The position numbers and the translations under genes are program-made. From Chloroflexota bacterium (lineage in GTDB: Bacteria > Chloroflexota > Anaerolineae > Aggregatilineales > UBA3940): 23,856 nt of DNA. The stretch is from positions 1 through 23,856 of the forward strand of contig JAADYZ010000361.1 in NCBI GenBank assembly GCA_010092775.1. Direction: 5' to 3'. This document shows, in pieces, positions 6,471 through 14,996 of the stretch (its first letter is position 1; every line of letters starts with the position of its first letter). The notes beneath the pieces are model-generated. The model saw only the letters and a program-made list of their open reading frames with translations, had not been told where the DNA came from and made no database searches.

Positions 6471-9400
6471 ATGGCTGCTGATTACCCCTTCGCTCATTTG
6501 CATGTACACACAGAATACTCTCTGCTCGATGGCATGAGCCGCATCAAGGATGCGGTGAGCTACGCCGTCGAATTGGGGATGAGCTCCTTAGCGATTACCG
6601 ATCACGGTGCAATGTACGGTGTCGTCGAGTTTTACGATGCGTGCAAAAAAGCAGGCATCAAACCGATTATTGGCGTGGAGACCTACCTGGCTCCGCGTGG
6701 CATGGAAGATCGCGACCCTCAACTCGACCGTGACTATAAGCATCTGCTGCTTTTGGCACAGAATCAGACGGGCTATCAGAACCTACTTAAGATCGCCAGC
6801 GAGTCGCAGTTGCGCGGCTACTACTACAAACCGCGCATCGACAAGGCGTTTCTCGCTGCCCATTCAGAGGGCGTGATCTGCACGACGGGTTGCCTGGCTG
6901 CACCCATCCCCCAGCTTCTAATGAAGAACAGACCTGAAGAAGCAATGGAGGAACTGCGTTGGTATCTTGATGTTTTTGGCGAGGATCGATTCTTTGTCGA
7001 GCTACAAGAGCATGACATTCAGGAGCTGCGACACGTCAACAGCCAGTTGATGGACCGGGTAAGCCCATATGCCAACTTGAAGTACATGGCGACCAATGAC
7101 GTCCACTACGTGCGTCAGGAAGATGCCGAACCGCACGATGTGCTGTTGTGCATCGGTACGAGCAGTTTGATCAGTGACAAGCAGCGTATGCGCTTCAGCG
7201 ATGCAAGCTACCATATGCGTTCTCAGCGTGAGATGTGGGACATTTTTGGCGAGATTCCAGAATCGCTGACCAATACGGTTGAAGTTGCTGAGATGTGTGA
7301 GGTTGATCTGGATGATCGCAGCTACAAACTACCCAAGTTCCCGGTGCCCGATGATTTCACTGCGGAGAGCTACTTGCGTCATCTGTGCGAGCAGGGCTTG
7401 GTGTGGCGCTTTGGAGAGCGAGCAAGCTCGTCAGAAGTCCAAGAGCGGCTGAACCACGAGCTCAGGATTATCCACGACAAGGGCTTCGATGATTACTTCC
7501 TGATCGTATGGGACCTGTGTGAGTTCTCGCGCCGTGCTGACATCTGGTGGAATGTACGCGGATCTGGCGCAGGATCGCTAGTAGCCTATTCATTGGGAAT
7601 CACCCACATCGATCCACTGCAAAACGATCTGCTCTTCGAGCGCTTCTTGAATCCGTTCCGCACCAACATGCCGGATGTCGACCTCGACTATCCGGATGAC
7701 CGCCGGGCTGAGATGATTCAATACTGCGTTGATCGCTATGGTGAGGAGAAGGTTGCGCAGATCATCACTTTTGGGACCTTGGGCGCGCGCGCCGCTCTAC
7801 GCGACGTAGCCCGCACGATGGACGTGCCCCTCAACGAGGTCGATGAAGTGGTACGGACCGTGCCCAACATTCCAGGTAAACCGGTCAGCATTGAGCAGGC
7901 CTTGGAAGAAGTACCGGAGTTCGCCGCTTATTATGGCGATGCAAACCGTCCGCATATCCGCCGCTTAATCGATACGGCCAAGAAGTTAGAGGGGGTGTCG
8001 CGCCACGCCAGCACACACGCAGCCGGTGTGCTGATCGCTGATAAGCCGCTGGTGGAGTACGTACCGCTCAATCGCCCGACTAAGAGCGATGGCGACAGCC
8101 CCCTGGGCTCGGTATCGCAATGGCCGATGGAAGTCGTCGATGCAATGGGGCTGCTCAAAGTTGACTTTCTGGGCTTACGCACCCTGACGGTGATGCGTAA
8201 AGCCTGCGACCTGATTGAGCAGTATCATGGCATCAAGTTCGACTTGAATACCATCCCGCATCGTCATATGGAGCTGGACGAAGACGGCGCAGAGGACTAC
8301 AACGCACGCCTTGATCAGGCCTTTGATGTCCTGATGAGGGGGAATACCGCGGGCGTCTTCCAGGTGGAGGGCGGAGGCATGACCCGCACCCTCACCGAGA
8401 TGCGCCCCTCACGCTTTGAGCATATCATCGCGGCCATCTCACTATATCGGCCTGGTCCGCTGGAGTATATCCCCAGCTACATCCGCCGAATGCATAAAGA
8501 GGAAGACATCACCTACCATCATCCTTATCTTGAGCCGATCCTGGCTGAGACCTTTGGCATTATCGTCTACCAGGAACAGATCATGCGGATTGCCTCTGAT
8601 CTGTTTGGCTACTCGATGGGTGAGGCCGACCTGATGCGCCGTGCCGTCGCCAAGAAGAAGGAAAAAGAACTGGTTAAACACCGCGACATATTCCGCGACA
8701 AAGGGCCGGAACGCGGCGTTGACCTGGATGCAGCCGAACAAATCTTTGCTGATATTGAATTCTTCGCTCGCTATGGCTTTAACAAATCCCATGCAGCAGA
8801 CTACGCTGTGTTGACCGTCCAGACGGCCTACCTGAAAGCACATTTCCCACATGAATACATGACAGCCTTGCTTTCGCTGGAGCGTGACAACACTGAAAAG
8901 ATTGGGCGCTACATCAGTGAATGCCGCCAACGCTTGCACATTGATCTGCTGCCACCCAATCTGAACTACAGCGGCCACGACTTCACCATCGAAGAGCAAA
9001 GTGATGGGAGTCGCTCCATCCGTTTTGGCCTTGACGCCATCAAGAACGTAGGCACAGGAGCCGTGGAGGCCATCCTGAAGGCGCGAGGAGACCAACCCTT
9101 CACAGATGTGGCCGACTTGTGCCAGCGCGTGGATATGCGTCAGGTGGGGAAACGTGCCCTGGAAGGCCTGATCCGCGTGGGTGCCTTAGATGAGTTTGCA
9201 GAGCGCCCACAACTGCTGGCATCAATCGACCGAATGGTTGGTGTGAGTACGAGCGTTCACAAAGCTGCCGATATTGGGCAGATGAGTCTATTTGGCGAAG
9301 CGACCGGGGTCGAGGTGTACAGCAATACTCAGGACCTCTTGGAGAGCAACTATGAAAGCGTGCTGCCTCGTGAAATGTCTAAGTGGGAGCGCGAACTGGT

Positions 9401-10295
9401 TGGCGTAACTGTCAGCCAACACCCGGTTGAGCGATTGATCCAGCACTACAATATTAACGTCAAGACCTACATCAGCGACCTAACCGATGACGACCATGAT
9501 CGGCAAATCTCGATCCTGGGTATGGTGGTTGACCTGCGCACCCTCGTCACCAAAAAGGGTGATGATATGGCCATCGCCACTGTCGAAGATGCATCGGGCA
9601 TCCTCAAGGTGGTCGTTTTCCCACGTACCTGGCAGGAGACCATCGATCTATGGGAGCTGGACTCGATCTTGCTGATCAGCGGCAAGCTGGACACCGAGCG
9701 CGATATGTCCCTCTTGGTTGACAGCGCCACCCAGAATCTAGAGCAGGTTGAGGCGATTGGCTGGGAAGACGAGGATGACATCCCATTCGAAGAGCCGATC
9801 TGGGAGCCACCCGTCTCTGACTATGACTCGGAAGATGAGCCGCCCTTTGACCCAGACGCAGCCTACGCCGCCCGCCCGCCGAGCGATGAAGACTATCCAG
9901 AGCAACAGGCTGACAACGACCATCAGGAGGGCGACAGCGCGCTCCCAGCGCCCCCGGTTGAGGTGCTAAGTGAGCCATCAGCTGAGCTCCCAGCCCCAGC
10001 GCCGGATGAGCAGTTCACCCATCACATCCGGATCACATTGCGCCAGACCCGCGACTCGGAACAAGATAAGCGGCTGATGCAGCGTATTCACGGTGAGTTG
10101 ATCAGTGTGATTGGTGGCGATAGCTTCGAGATTGTACTGATCCGCTCTGGTCGGCGAGTGTCTTTGGCCTTCGAGGAAACAACCGACTATCGTCGCGTCC
10201 GCGGCTTCCTCAGCCGCATCAAAGGTGTAGAGATCGAGGTTGAAGAACGCGCTCCGATTGCAGCTCCTGAAGCGTCGGCAGCCGCCGGCAAATAA
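6471..10295 (+). CDS. dnaE: DNA polymerase III subunit alpha
   Basis: This is the replicative polymerase catalytic subunit, 1274 residues from the chosen ATG. The PHP domain starts at once (HLHVHTEYS) and keeps all expected metal ligands: His11, His13, Asp44, His45, Glu70, His91, Cys141, Asp210 and His212. The palm acidic residues lie in PDVDLD (402-406), with the third at Asp565 in KVDFLGLRT; RGSGAGSLVAYSLG is the usual nucleotide-binding block. An OB fold (about 1012-1090) is followed by an acidic, Pro-rich linker (about 1098-1180) and a C-terminal domain (about 1182-1262) of the clamp-loader-binding kind. Starts at 6426 (TTG), 6435 and 6453 are also in frame; I prefer 6471 because family members start just before HLHVH and the promoter excludes 6426. 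No intein is seen. Confidence 0.96.
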   Translation: MAADYPFAHLHVHTEYSLLDGMSRIKDAVSYAVELGMSSLAITDHGAMYGVVEFYDACKKAGIKPIIGVETYLAPRGMEDRDPQLDRDYKHLLLLAQNQTGYQNLLKIASESQLRGYYYKPRIDKAFLAAHSEGVICTTGCLAAPIPQLLMKNRPEEAMEELRWYLDVFGEDRFFVELQEHDIQELRHVNSQLMDRVSPYANLKYMATNDVHYVRQEDAEPHDVLLCIGTSSLISDKQRMRFSDASYHMRSQREMWDIFGEIPESLTNTVEVAEMCEVDLDDRSYKLPKFPVPDDFTAESYLRHLCEQGLVWRFGERASSSEVQERLNHELRIIHDKGFDDYFLIVWDLCEFSRRADIWWNVRGSGAGSLVAYSLGITHIDPLQNDLLFERFLNPFRTNMPDVDLDYPDDRRAEMIQYCVDRYGEEKVAQIITFGTLGARAALRDVARTMDVPLNEVDEVVRTVPNIPGKPVSIEQALEEVPEFAAYYGDANRPHIRRLIDTAKKLEGVSRHASTHAAGVLIADKPLVEYVPLNRPTKSDGDSPLGSVSQWPMEVVDAMGLLKVDFLGLRTLTVMRKACDLIEQYHGIKFDLNTIPHRHMELDEDGAEDYNARLDQAFDVLMRGNTAGVFQVEGGGMTRTLTEMRPSRFEHIIAAISLYRPGPLEYIPSYIRRMHKEEDITYHHPYLEPILAETFGIIVYQEQIMRIASDLFGYSMGEADLMRRAVAKKKEKELVKHRDIFRDKGPERGVDLDAAEQIFADIEFFARYGFNKSHAADYAVLTVQTAYLKAHFPHEYMTALLSLERDNTEKIGRYISECRQRLHIDLLPPNLNYSGHDFTIEEQSDGSRSIRFGLDAIKNVGTGAVEAILKARGDQPFTDVADLCQRVDMRQVGKRALEGLIRVGALDEFAERPQLLASIDRMVGVSTSVHKAADIGQMSLFGEATGVEVYSNTQDLLESNYESVLPREMSKWERELVGVTVSQHPVERLIQHYNINVKTYISDLTDDDHDRQISILGMVVDLRTLVTKKGDDMAIATVEDASGILKVVVFPRTWQETIDLWELDSILLISGKLDTERDMSLLVDSATQNLEQVEAIGWEDEDDIPFEEPIWEPPVSDYDSEDEPPFDPDAAYAARPPSDEDYPEQQADNDHQEGDSALPAPPVEVLSEPSAELPAPAPDEQFTHHIRITLRQTRDSEQDKRLMQRIHGELISVIGGDSFEIVLIRSGRRVSLAFEETTDYRRVRGFLSRIKGVEIEVEERAPIAAPEASAAAGK

Positions 10296-10352
10296 TGAAC
10301 CACGTGATAGATGACCTTAGGAAACGCTGGGTTGATTTGGTGAGAATACCGT

Positions 10353-12902
10353 ATGATTCCGGTCAAAATTGAGCTATATAACTTTCTGGCCTATCACAAG
10401 CCTCAACTGCTAGACCTGACAGGTGTGCATGTTGCCTGCCTGGCTGGTGCCAACGGGGCGGGAAAGTCCTCGCTGCTGGATGCGATCACCTGGTCGTTGT
10501 GGGGCAAGGCGCGTGTTGCTCATGACGACTTGGTACATGGCAACGAGGAGGAGATGTACGTTGAGTTGACCTTCGCCATGCACGACGATCTATATCGAGT
10601 CAAGCGCTGGCGCTCCCGCAAGGGGCGCGGTCGCAGTGAACTACTCCTTAGCATTCAAGATGGCGATGGCCGCTGGCGTGACTTGAGTGAGCAAAACATC
10701 CGGGTGACAGAGCAGAAGATTCGCAACATCCTCAATTTGGATTATGACACCTTCATCAACTCATCCTTTTTAATGCAAGGGCGGGCAGATGAGTTTACAC
10801 AGAAGACACCCGCTGAGCGCAAGGTCATCCTGAGTGAGATCCTCGGCTTGAAAGCCTGGGAAGACTACGAGGCGCGAGCCAAGCAGCGCCTCAAGGAATT
10901 AGAAGGCGAGAAGCGCCAGATCGATGCGCAGTTGCGAGATATTCAAGAGGAGTTAGCGCGAGAACAGCAGTATAAGGACGAGCTGATCGCGACGCAGCGC
11001 GAAGTTGAATCCATCACACAGCAAGTCGCTGCGGCTCAAGAGCGTTTTCAAGCGCTAGATTATGCGCGCCGCGAGCGTGAGGCGAAGGAGCAGCATCATC
11101 GCACGCTGGCCAGCCGTGTGAACAGCAATCGGGCTGAACTCGATCGACTGCTCGCTGAGCGTGCTAAAGTCGATGGGCGCCTTACTGATGTACGCGAATT
11201 ACTTGAGGCCAGCGATGAGATCCAACACGGCTATGAAACGCTGCAAGCAGCCCTGCGCCATGAACGCGACCTGAGTGATATGCTCCGCGAACAAGCTGTT
11301 CTGCGCGATCGACAGGTTTTGCTGCAAAGACATATCTCTGCGGCGCGAGCGGAACTCAATGCGCAGCAGCGGGAGTTCCAAACGCGAGTTGCCTCGCTAG
11401 AGGAGGCGATTCGGGATGGAACAGAGGCTCGCAACCTGGCAGAGGTCGAGCAAGACATCCAGGCTCTGCAGGAGATGGAACAGAAAGTAACGGTGTGGCG
11501 ACAGGAGGTCGCCACCTTTCGTGAACAGCGAGCTGATCTGGATGCCACCAATCGGGCGCTGCGGGGCGAGATGGATGTTTTGAAGTCACGACGTGATCAA
11601 TTGCTGGCGGCGACAGAACCGGTCTGCCCCTTGTGTGGCCAGGACTTGACCGACCATGATCGTGAAGGCTTGATTGAGCACCTGAGTGATGAAGGGACCA
11701 CCAAGGCCGATACCTACCGAACGAACCGCTCCACAATCAGCGACTTGAGTGCACAGATTGAGACCTTGGAAGGACAGGTGCAGTCTGTCGAGGGCGATCT
11801 GCGGCGGCTACCGGCCTTGCAACAGCATGCAGCCACCCTGAGTGAACGGATCAATCGGGCCAATCAGGCTATGGTGGAGTATGAGACGGCCCAGGCTGGC
11901 TTAGAGGAAGTCAGCGCTAAACTTGGCGAGGGGTGGTATGCCGAAGCGGAGCAGGCAGAATTAGCTGAGGTCGAGACGAAACTAGAGCAGCTTGGCTACG
12001 ATGATTTGGCGCATGAAGAAGCGCGCCGAACCATCGAACAGAATCGTCAATTTGAGTTGCGCAAGGCGGAATTGGAGAAGGCGCGCGAACGGGTTCAAGA
12101 ACTTGAAGAGAATCGGGCTAGCCTGGATACACGAGTTGCCGAGTGGGAGGCTCACTTGGCAGAGGATGATCGACTTCTGACGGCGCTGCGTGCGGAACTG
12201 GATGAGCTAGACAGCATGCTGGTCGATTATGATCGCTGCGAACAAGAGTTAGCCTTCTTGCGCGAAGAAGAGGCCCGGGCGCGCTACAAGGTTGGTGCGG
12301 CTGATCAACGCCTGAAGGCGCTGGAACAGCAGCGCAATCGGCGCAGTGAACTGCGCGAACGGCTCGATGGGTTGGCGGAGGAACAAGGCATCTACGAAGA
12401 ACTGCGGCAAGCCTTCAGCAAGAATGGGGTACCCGCCATGATTATTGAGACCGCGATCCCGGAGATTCAGAATGAGGCCAACCAGATTTTGGCTCGCATG
12501 ACGGACGGCAGAATGCACATCCGCTTCGATACGCAGCGTGACAACAAGTCGGGCGGCACGCGTGAGACGCTCGACATTCTCATCGCGGATGAATTGGGTA
12601 CCCGCAACTATGATAGCTTCAGCGGCGGTGAGTCCTTCCGCATCAACTTTGCGGTGCGGTTGGCTCTTAGCCGGATGTTGGCGCGCCGGGCTGGTGCGCA
12701 ACTACGCACTTTGATCATTGATGAGGGCTTCGGTTCGCAGGATGTTCAGGGGCGCGAACGCTTGATCCAGGCCATTAACCAAATCCAGAACGACTTCGAT
12801 CGGGTCCTGGTGATCACGCATATTGATGAACTCAAAGAGGCCTTCCCGGTGCGCATCGAAGTGACCAAAACGCCCGACGGCTCTGTGATCGATTTGGTAT
12901 AG
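10353..12902 (+). CDS. SbcC/Rad50-type ATPase with zinc hook
   Basis: SMC-like ATPases of this kind pair with an SbcD/Mre11 nuclease to open and trim DNA ends and hairpins. The 849-residue protein has Walker A GANGAGKSS (32-40), a Q-loop FLMQGRADEF, a long coiled coil (about 180-690) interrupted by a zinc hook CPLC (Cys425, Cys428), the ABC signature FSGGES (756-761) and Walker B TLIIDEGF (Asp790, Glu791). It is shorter than the roughly 1050 residues of E. coli SbcC. No sbcD lies next to it: dnaE is 57 bp upstream and an S41 peptidase follows with no gap. The ATG has GGTGAG 8 bases upstream. The ATPase class is certain; calling it SbcC rather than another Rad50-like branch is likely but less certain. 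Confidence 0.9.
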   Translation: MIPVKIELYNFLAYHKPQLLDLTGVHVACLAGANGAGKSSLLDAITWSLWGKARVAHDDLVHGNEEEMYVELTFAMHDDLYRVKRWRSRKGRGRSELLLSIQDGDGRWRDLSEQNIRVTEQKIRNILNLDYDTFINSSFLMQGRADEFTQKTPAERKVILSEILGLKAWEDYEARAKQRLKELEGEKRQIDAQLRDIQEELAREQQYKDELIATQREVESITQQVAAAQERFQALDYARREREAKEQHHRTLASRVNSNRAELDRLLAERAKVDGRLTDVRELLEASDEIQHGYETLQAALRHERDLSDMLREQAVLRDRQVLLQRHISAARAELNAQQREFQTRVASLEEAIRDGTEARNLAEVEQDIQALQEMEQKVTVWRQEVATFREQRADLDATNRALRGEMDVLKSRRDQLLAATEPVCPLCGQDLTDHDREGLIEHLSDEGTTKADTYRTNRSTISDLSAQIETLEGQVQSVEGDLRRLPALQQHAATLSERINRANQAMVEYETAQAGLEEVSAKLGEGWYAEAEQAELAEVETKLEQLGYDDLAHEEARRTIEQNRQFELRKAELEKARERVQELEENRASLDTRVAEWEAHLAEDDRLLTALRAELDELDSMLVDYDRCEQELAFLREEEARARYKVGAADQRLKALEQQRNRRSELRERLDGLAEEQGIYEELRQAFSKNGVPAMIIETAIPEIQNEANQILARMTDGRMHIRFDTQRDNKSGGTRETLDILIADELGTRNYDSFSGGESFRINFAVRLALSRMLARRAGAQLRTLIIDEGFGSQDVQGRERLIQAINQIQNDFDRVLVITHIDELKEAFPVRIEVTKTPDGSVIDLV

Positions 12903-14957
12903 ATGATCCCATCGATGTGGCGTGCTGCCTTACTGAGCTTGCTGCTCGCTGGGATCGCGTGCAGCCTGCAAGAATCGGTTATTGGACCACCAGCTCAACC
13001 GGGTGTAGTGCCCAGCGACGGCGAGATAGAGATTCCGCCTGCCGTGATTCGCAATGACGAAGGCGGACCAGTCGTCATCCGGGGTGAAGTGAGCTACACC
13101 AATCCCTTCTTCAGTCGTGAAGTGGCCCAACCGCTGATCATCCTGGAGGACCAGGCGGGTTTCGTCGATCGGGACCGTGGTTTCTTGTTCCCAGTTGCTT
13201 CACAAACCCTGGGTCAGATCACCTCAGATTTCGACATGTCGCCGTTCAGTTACTCGCTGGCCTTACCCCTAGAGCCACAAGGCAGCCTGCGTGACGTAGA
13301 CAACGACGGCGCGAGCGATCCGGGTGTAATGATCTTCGCGGTGGCCTACTGGAACAATGTCTTTGGTGATCCTTATCTCGAACGACGCGATCTGGGTGGT
13401 GGCGGATGGTCGACCGCTTATGCCTCGACGCGCACCAGTGAGGATGCCGACACACTGCGCGAGATTGTCGGTGGCAGCTTGCTGATCTACGCTCCGGATG
13501 ACGAGCAAGCTTTTCCAGCCGGCTTTGGCGAGGACGGTCTGCTCTTCACTCCGGATGATCCGGTGCTGCGCGTTCCCGCCGGATACACTCTGGTAAATCT
13601 GGACCGCGATCCCTTTCGCTTTGATCGTTCGCGCGAGGTTGAGGTCAATCTCTTTGAGCCTGAGGGGGCGGCCCTGGTGTCTTTTGCGGAGCTCAACTAT
13701 GTTGATGCCTTCGACGGGATGCTCGACAAGCTGCGCCGAGAATATGCCTTCACAGAGCACAAGGCGATTGATTGGGAGGCTCTGGCGGGCAGGTATCGTC
13801 CACGTATTGAGCAAGCGCAACGCGATCGCAGCAGCCTGGCCTATCAGCTCGCCCTACGAGACTTTTTATGGTCCATACCGGACGGCCATGTCGGCTTCAC
13901 CCTGACCAGCAACCTGCGTGCCCAGCGCGATGCAGAAATCGCAGGTGGGTTGGGTCTGGCGATCCGTGAATTAGATGATGGACGGGCGATCGTCCATATC
14001 CTCATTGATGAGGGACCGGCAGACCGAGCCGGTATTCAACGTGGCGCGGAGATCATTGCGGTCAATGGACAGCCCATTGCAGACGTCATCGGTGCCGTTC
14101 GTTCCTGGCGTGGCCCCTTCAGCACGACACATGTCGAGCGATTGGAGCAGGCCCGACAGGTGATGCGTTTTCCAGTGGGCGAGGCTGTACAGTTGCGCAT
14201 CCAGAATCCAGACGATGATCCACAAGACATCAGCCTAACCGCAATCGCCGAATGGGGCAGTTACAATCAATCCTCGCTGCAAGCGGGACGTGATCCGCTT
14301 GCCCTGCCGGTAGAGTATGAGCTGCTGCCCAGCGGTTATGGCTATGTGCAAATGACCAGTTTCTTCGACAATGATGTCCTGACTGTCATGCTGTGGGAGC
14401 GAATGATCCGTGCTTTCAAAGAGGCCAACGTGCCGGGCATCGTGATCGATATGCGCCAAAACGGCGGCGGGCGCGGCTATCTGGCCGATCAGATGGCCGC
14501 CTACTTTTTCGATCAGGAGTGGGAATTGGGGAACAGCGGCGCCTACAACGAAAGCCTGGGTGCCTTCTACTTCGACCCTGATACGGTGGATGTCTTCTAC
14601 CCGCCAGACCCAGCCTTGCGCTACGAAGGTGAGCTTGCTATTTTGGTGGGCCCAGCCTGTGCCAGCGCGTGTGAGTTTTTTGCCTATAATATGACTATTC
14701 AAGGCCGTGCGTTGATCGTTGGTCATATGCCATCCGCCGGGCTAGGTGGCAGCGTCGAGGACTTCCGTATGCCTGATGGAATCACCGTACGCTTCACAAT
14801 TGGCCGCGCAGTTGATATGAACGGCGAGATTCACATTGAGGGGCGCGGCGTTGTGCCAGACCTGCGCGTGCCACTTACCCGTGAATCTGTGTTAGGCGAG
14901 CAAGACAGCGTGCTCAACACCGCGATTGACGCACTGGACGCCACGGCAGGGCGCTAA
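12903..14957 (+). CDS. Exported S41-family peptidase with PDZ domain, probable lipoprotein
   Basis: The ATG directly follows the TAG of the preceding ATPase gene. Residues 1-20 form a signal peptide ending GIAC; Cys20 suggests a lipoprotein, though Gly at -3 is not typical. An N-terminal region of about 240 residues has Asp-rich loops DVDNDG (131-136) and GEDGLLFTPDDP (209-220) that look calcium-binding. A tail-processing-peptidase core follows: DGH at 327-329, a PDZ domain (about 348-410, GLAIRELDDG, PADRAGIQRGAEIIAVNGQ), and the nucleophile Ser588 in ACASACEFF. The Lys expected 25 residues later in CtpA/Prc enzymes is Leu here, so His329 of DGH may serve instead, as in tricorn-like S41B enzymes. 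The S41 assignment is firm; catalytic type is inferred. Confidence 0.88.
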   Translation: MIPSMWRAALLSLLLAGIACSLQESVIGPPAQPGVVPSDGEIEIPPAVIRNDEGGPVVIRGEVSYTNPFFSREVAQPLIILEDQAGFVDRDRGFLFPVASQTLGQITSDFDMSPFSYSLALPLEPQGSLRDVDNDGASDPGVMIFAVAYWNNVFGDPYLERRDLGGGGWSTAYASTRTSEDADTLREIVGGSLLIYAPDDEQAFPAGFGEDGLLFTPDDPVLRVPAGYTLVNLDRDPFRFDRSREVEVNLFEPEGAALVSFAELNYVDAFDGMLDKLRREYAFTEHKAIDWEALAGRYRPRIEQAQRDRSSLAYQLALRDFLWSIPDGHVGFTLTSNLRAQRDAEIAGGLGLAIRELDDGRAIVHILIDEGPADRAGIQRGAEIIAVNGQPIADVIGAVRSWRGPFSTTHVERLEQARQVMRFPVGEAVQLRIQNPDDDPQDISLTAIAEWGSYNQSSLQAGRDPLALPVEYELLPSGYGYVQMTSFFDNDVLTVMLWERMIRAFKEANVPGIVIDMRQNGGGRGYLADQMAAYFFDQEWELGNSGAYNESLGAFYFDPDTVDVFYPPDPALRYEGELAILVGPACASACEFFAYNMTIQGRALIVGHMPSAGLGGSVEDFRMPDGITVRFTIGRAVDMNGEIHIEGRGVVPDLRVPLTRESVLGEQDSVLNTAIDALDATAGR

Positions 14958-14996
14958 TCATCGCTGCTTGCTTAGCAGGCTAGAAAGACTCCTATT

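Noticed and set aside
8442..9095. A 217-codon minus-strand frame inside dnaE
   Set aside because: It overlaps the polymerase core of DnaE, which is conserved throughout; no independent support.
14958..14985. Small hairpin CTGCT-TGCTT-AGCAG between the S41 and TPR genes as a terminator
   Set aside because: The stem has only 5 bp and no T-run follows; the genes are only 39 bp apart and probably cotranscribed.
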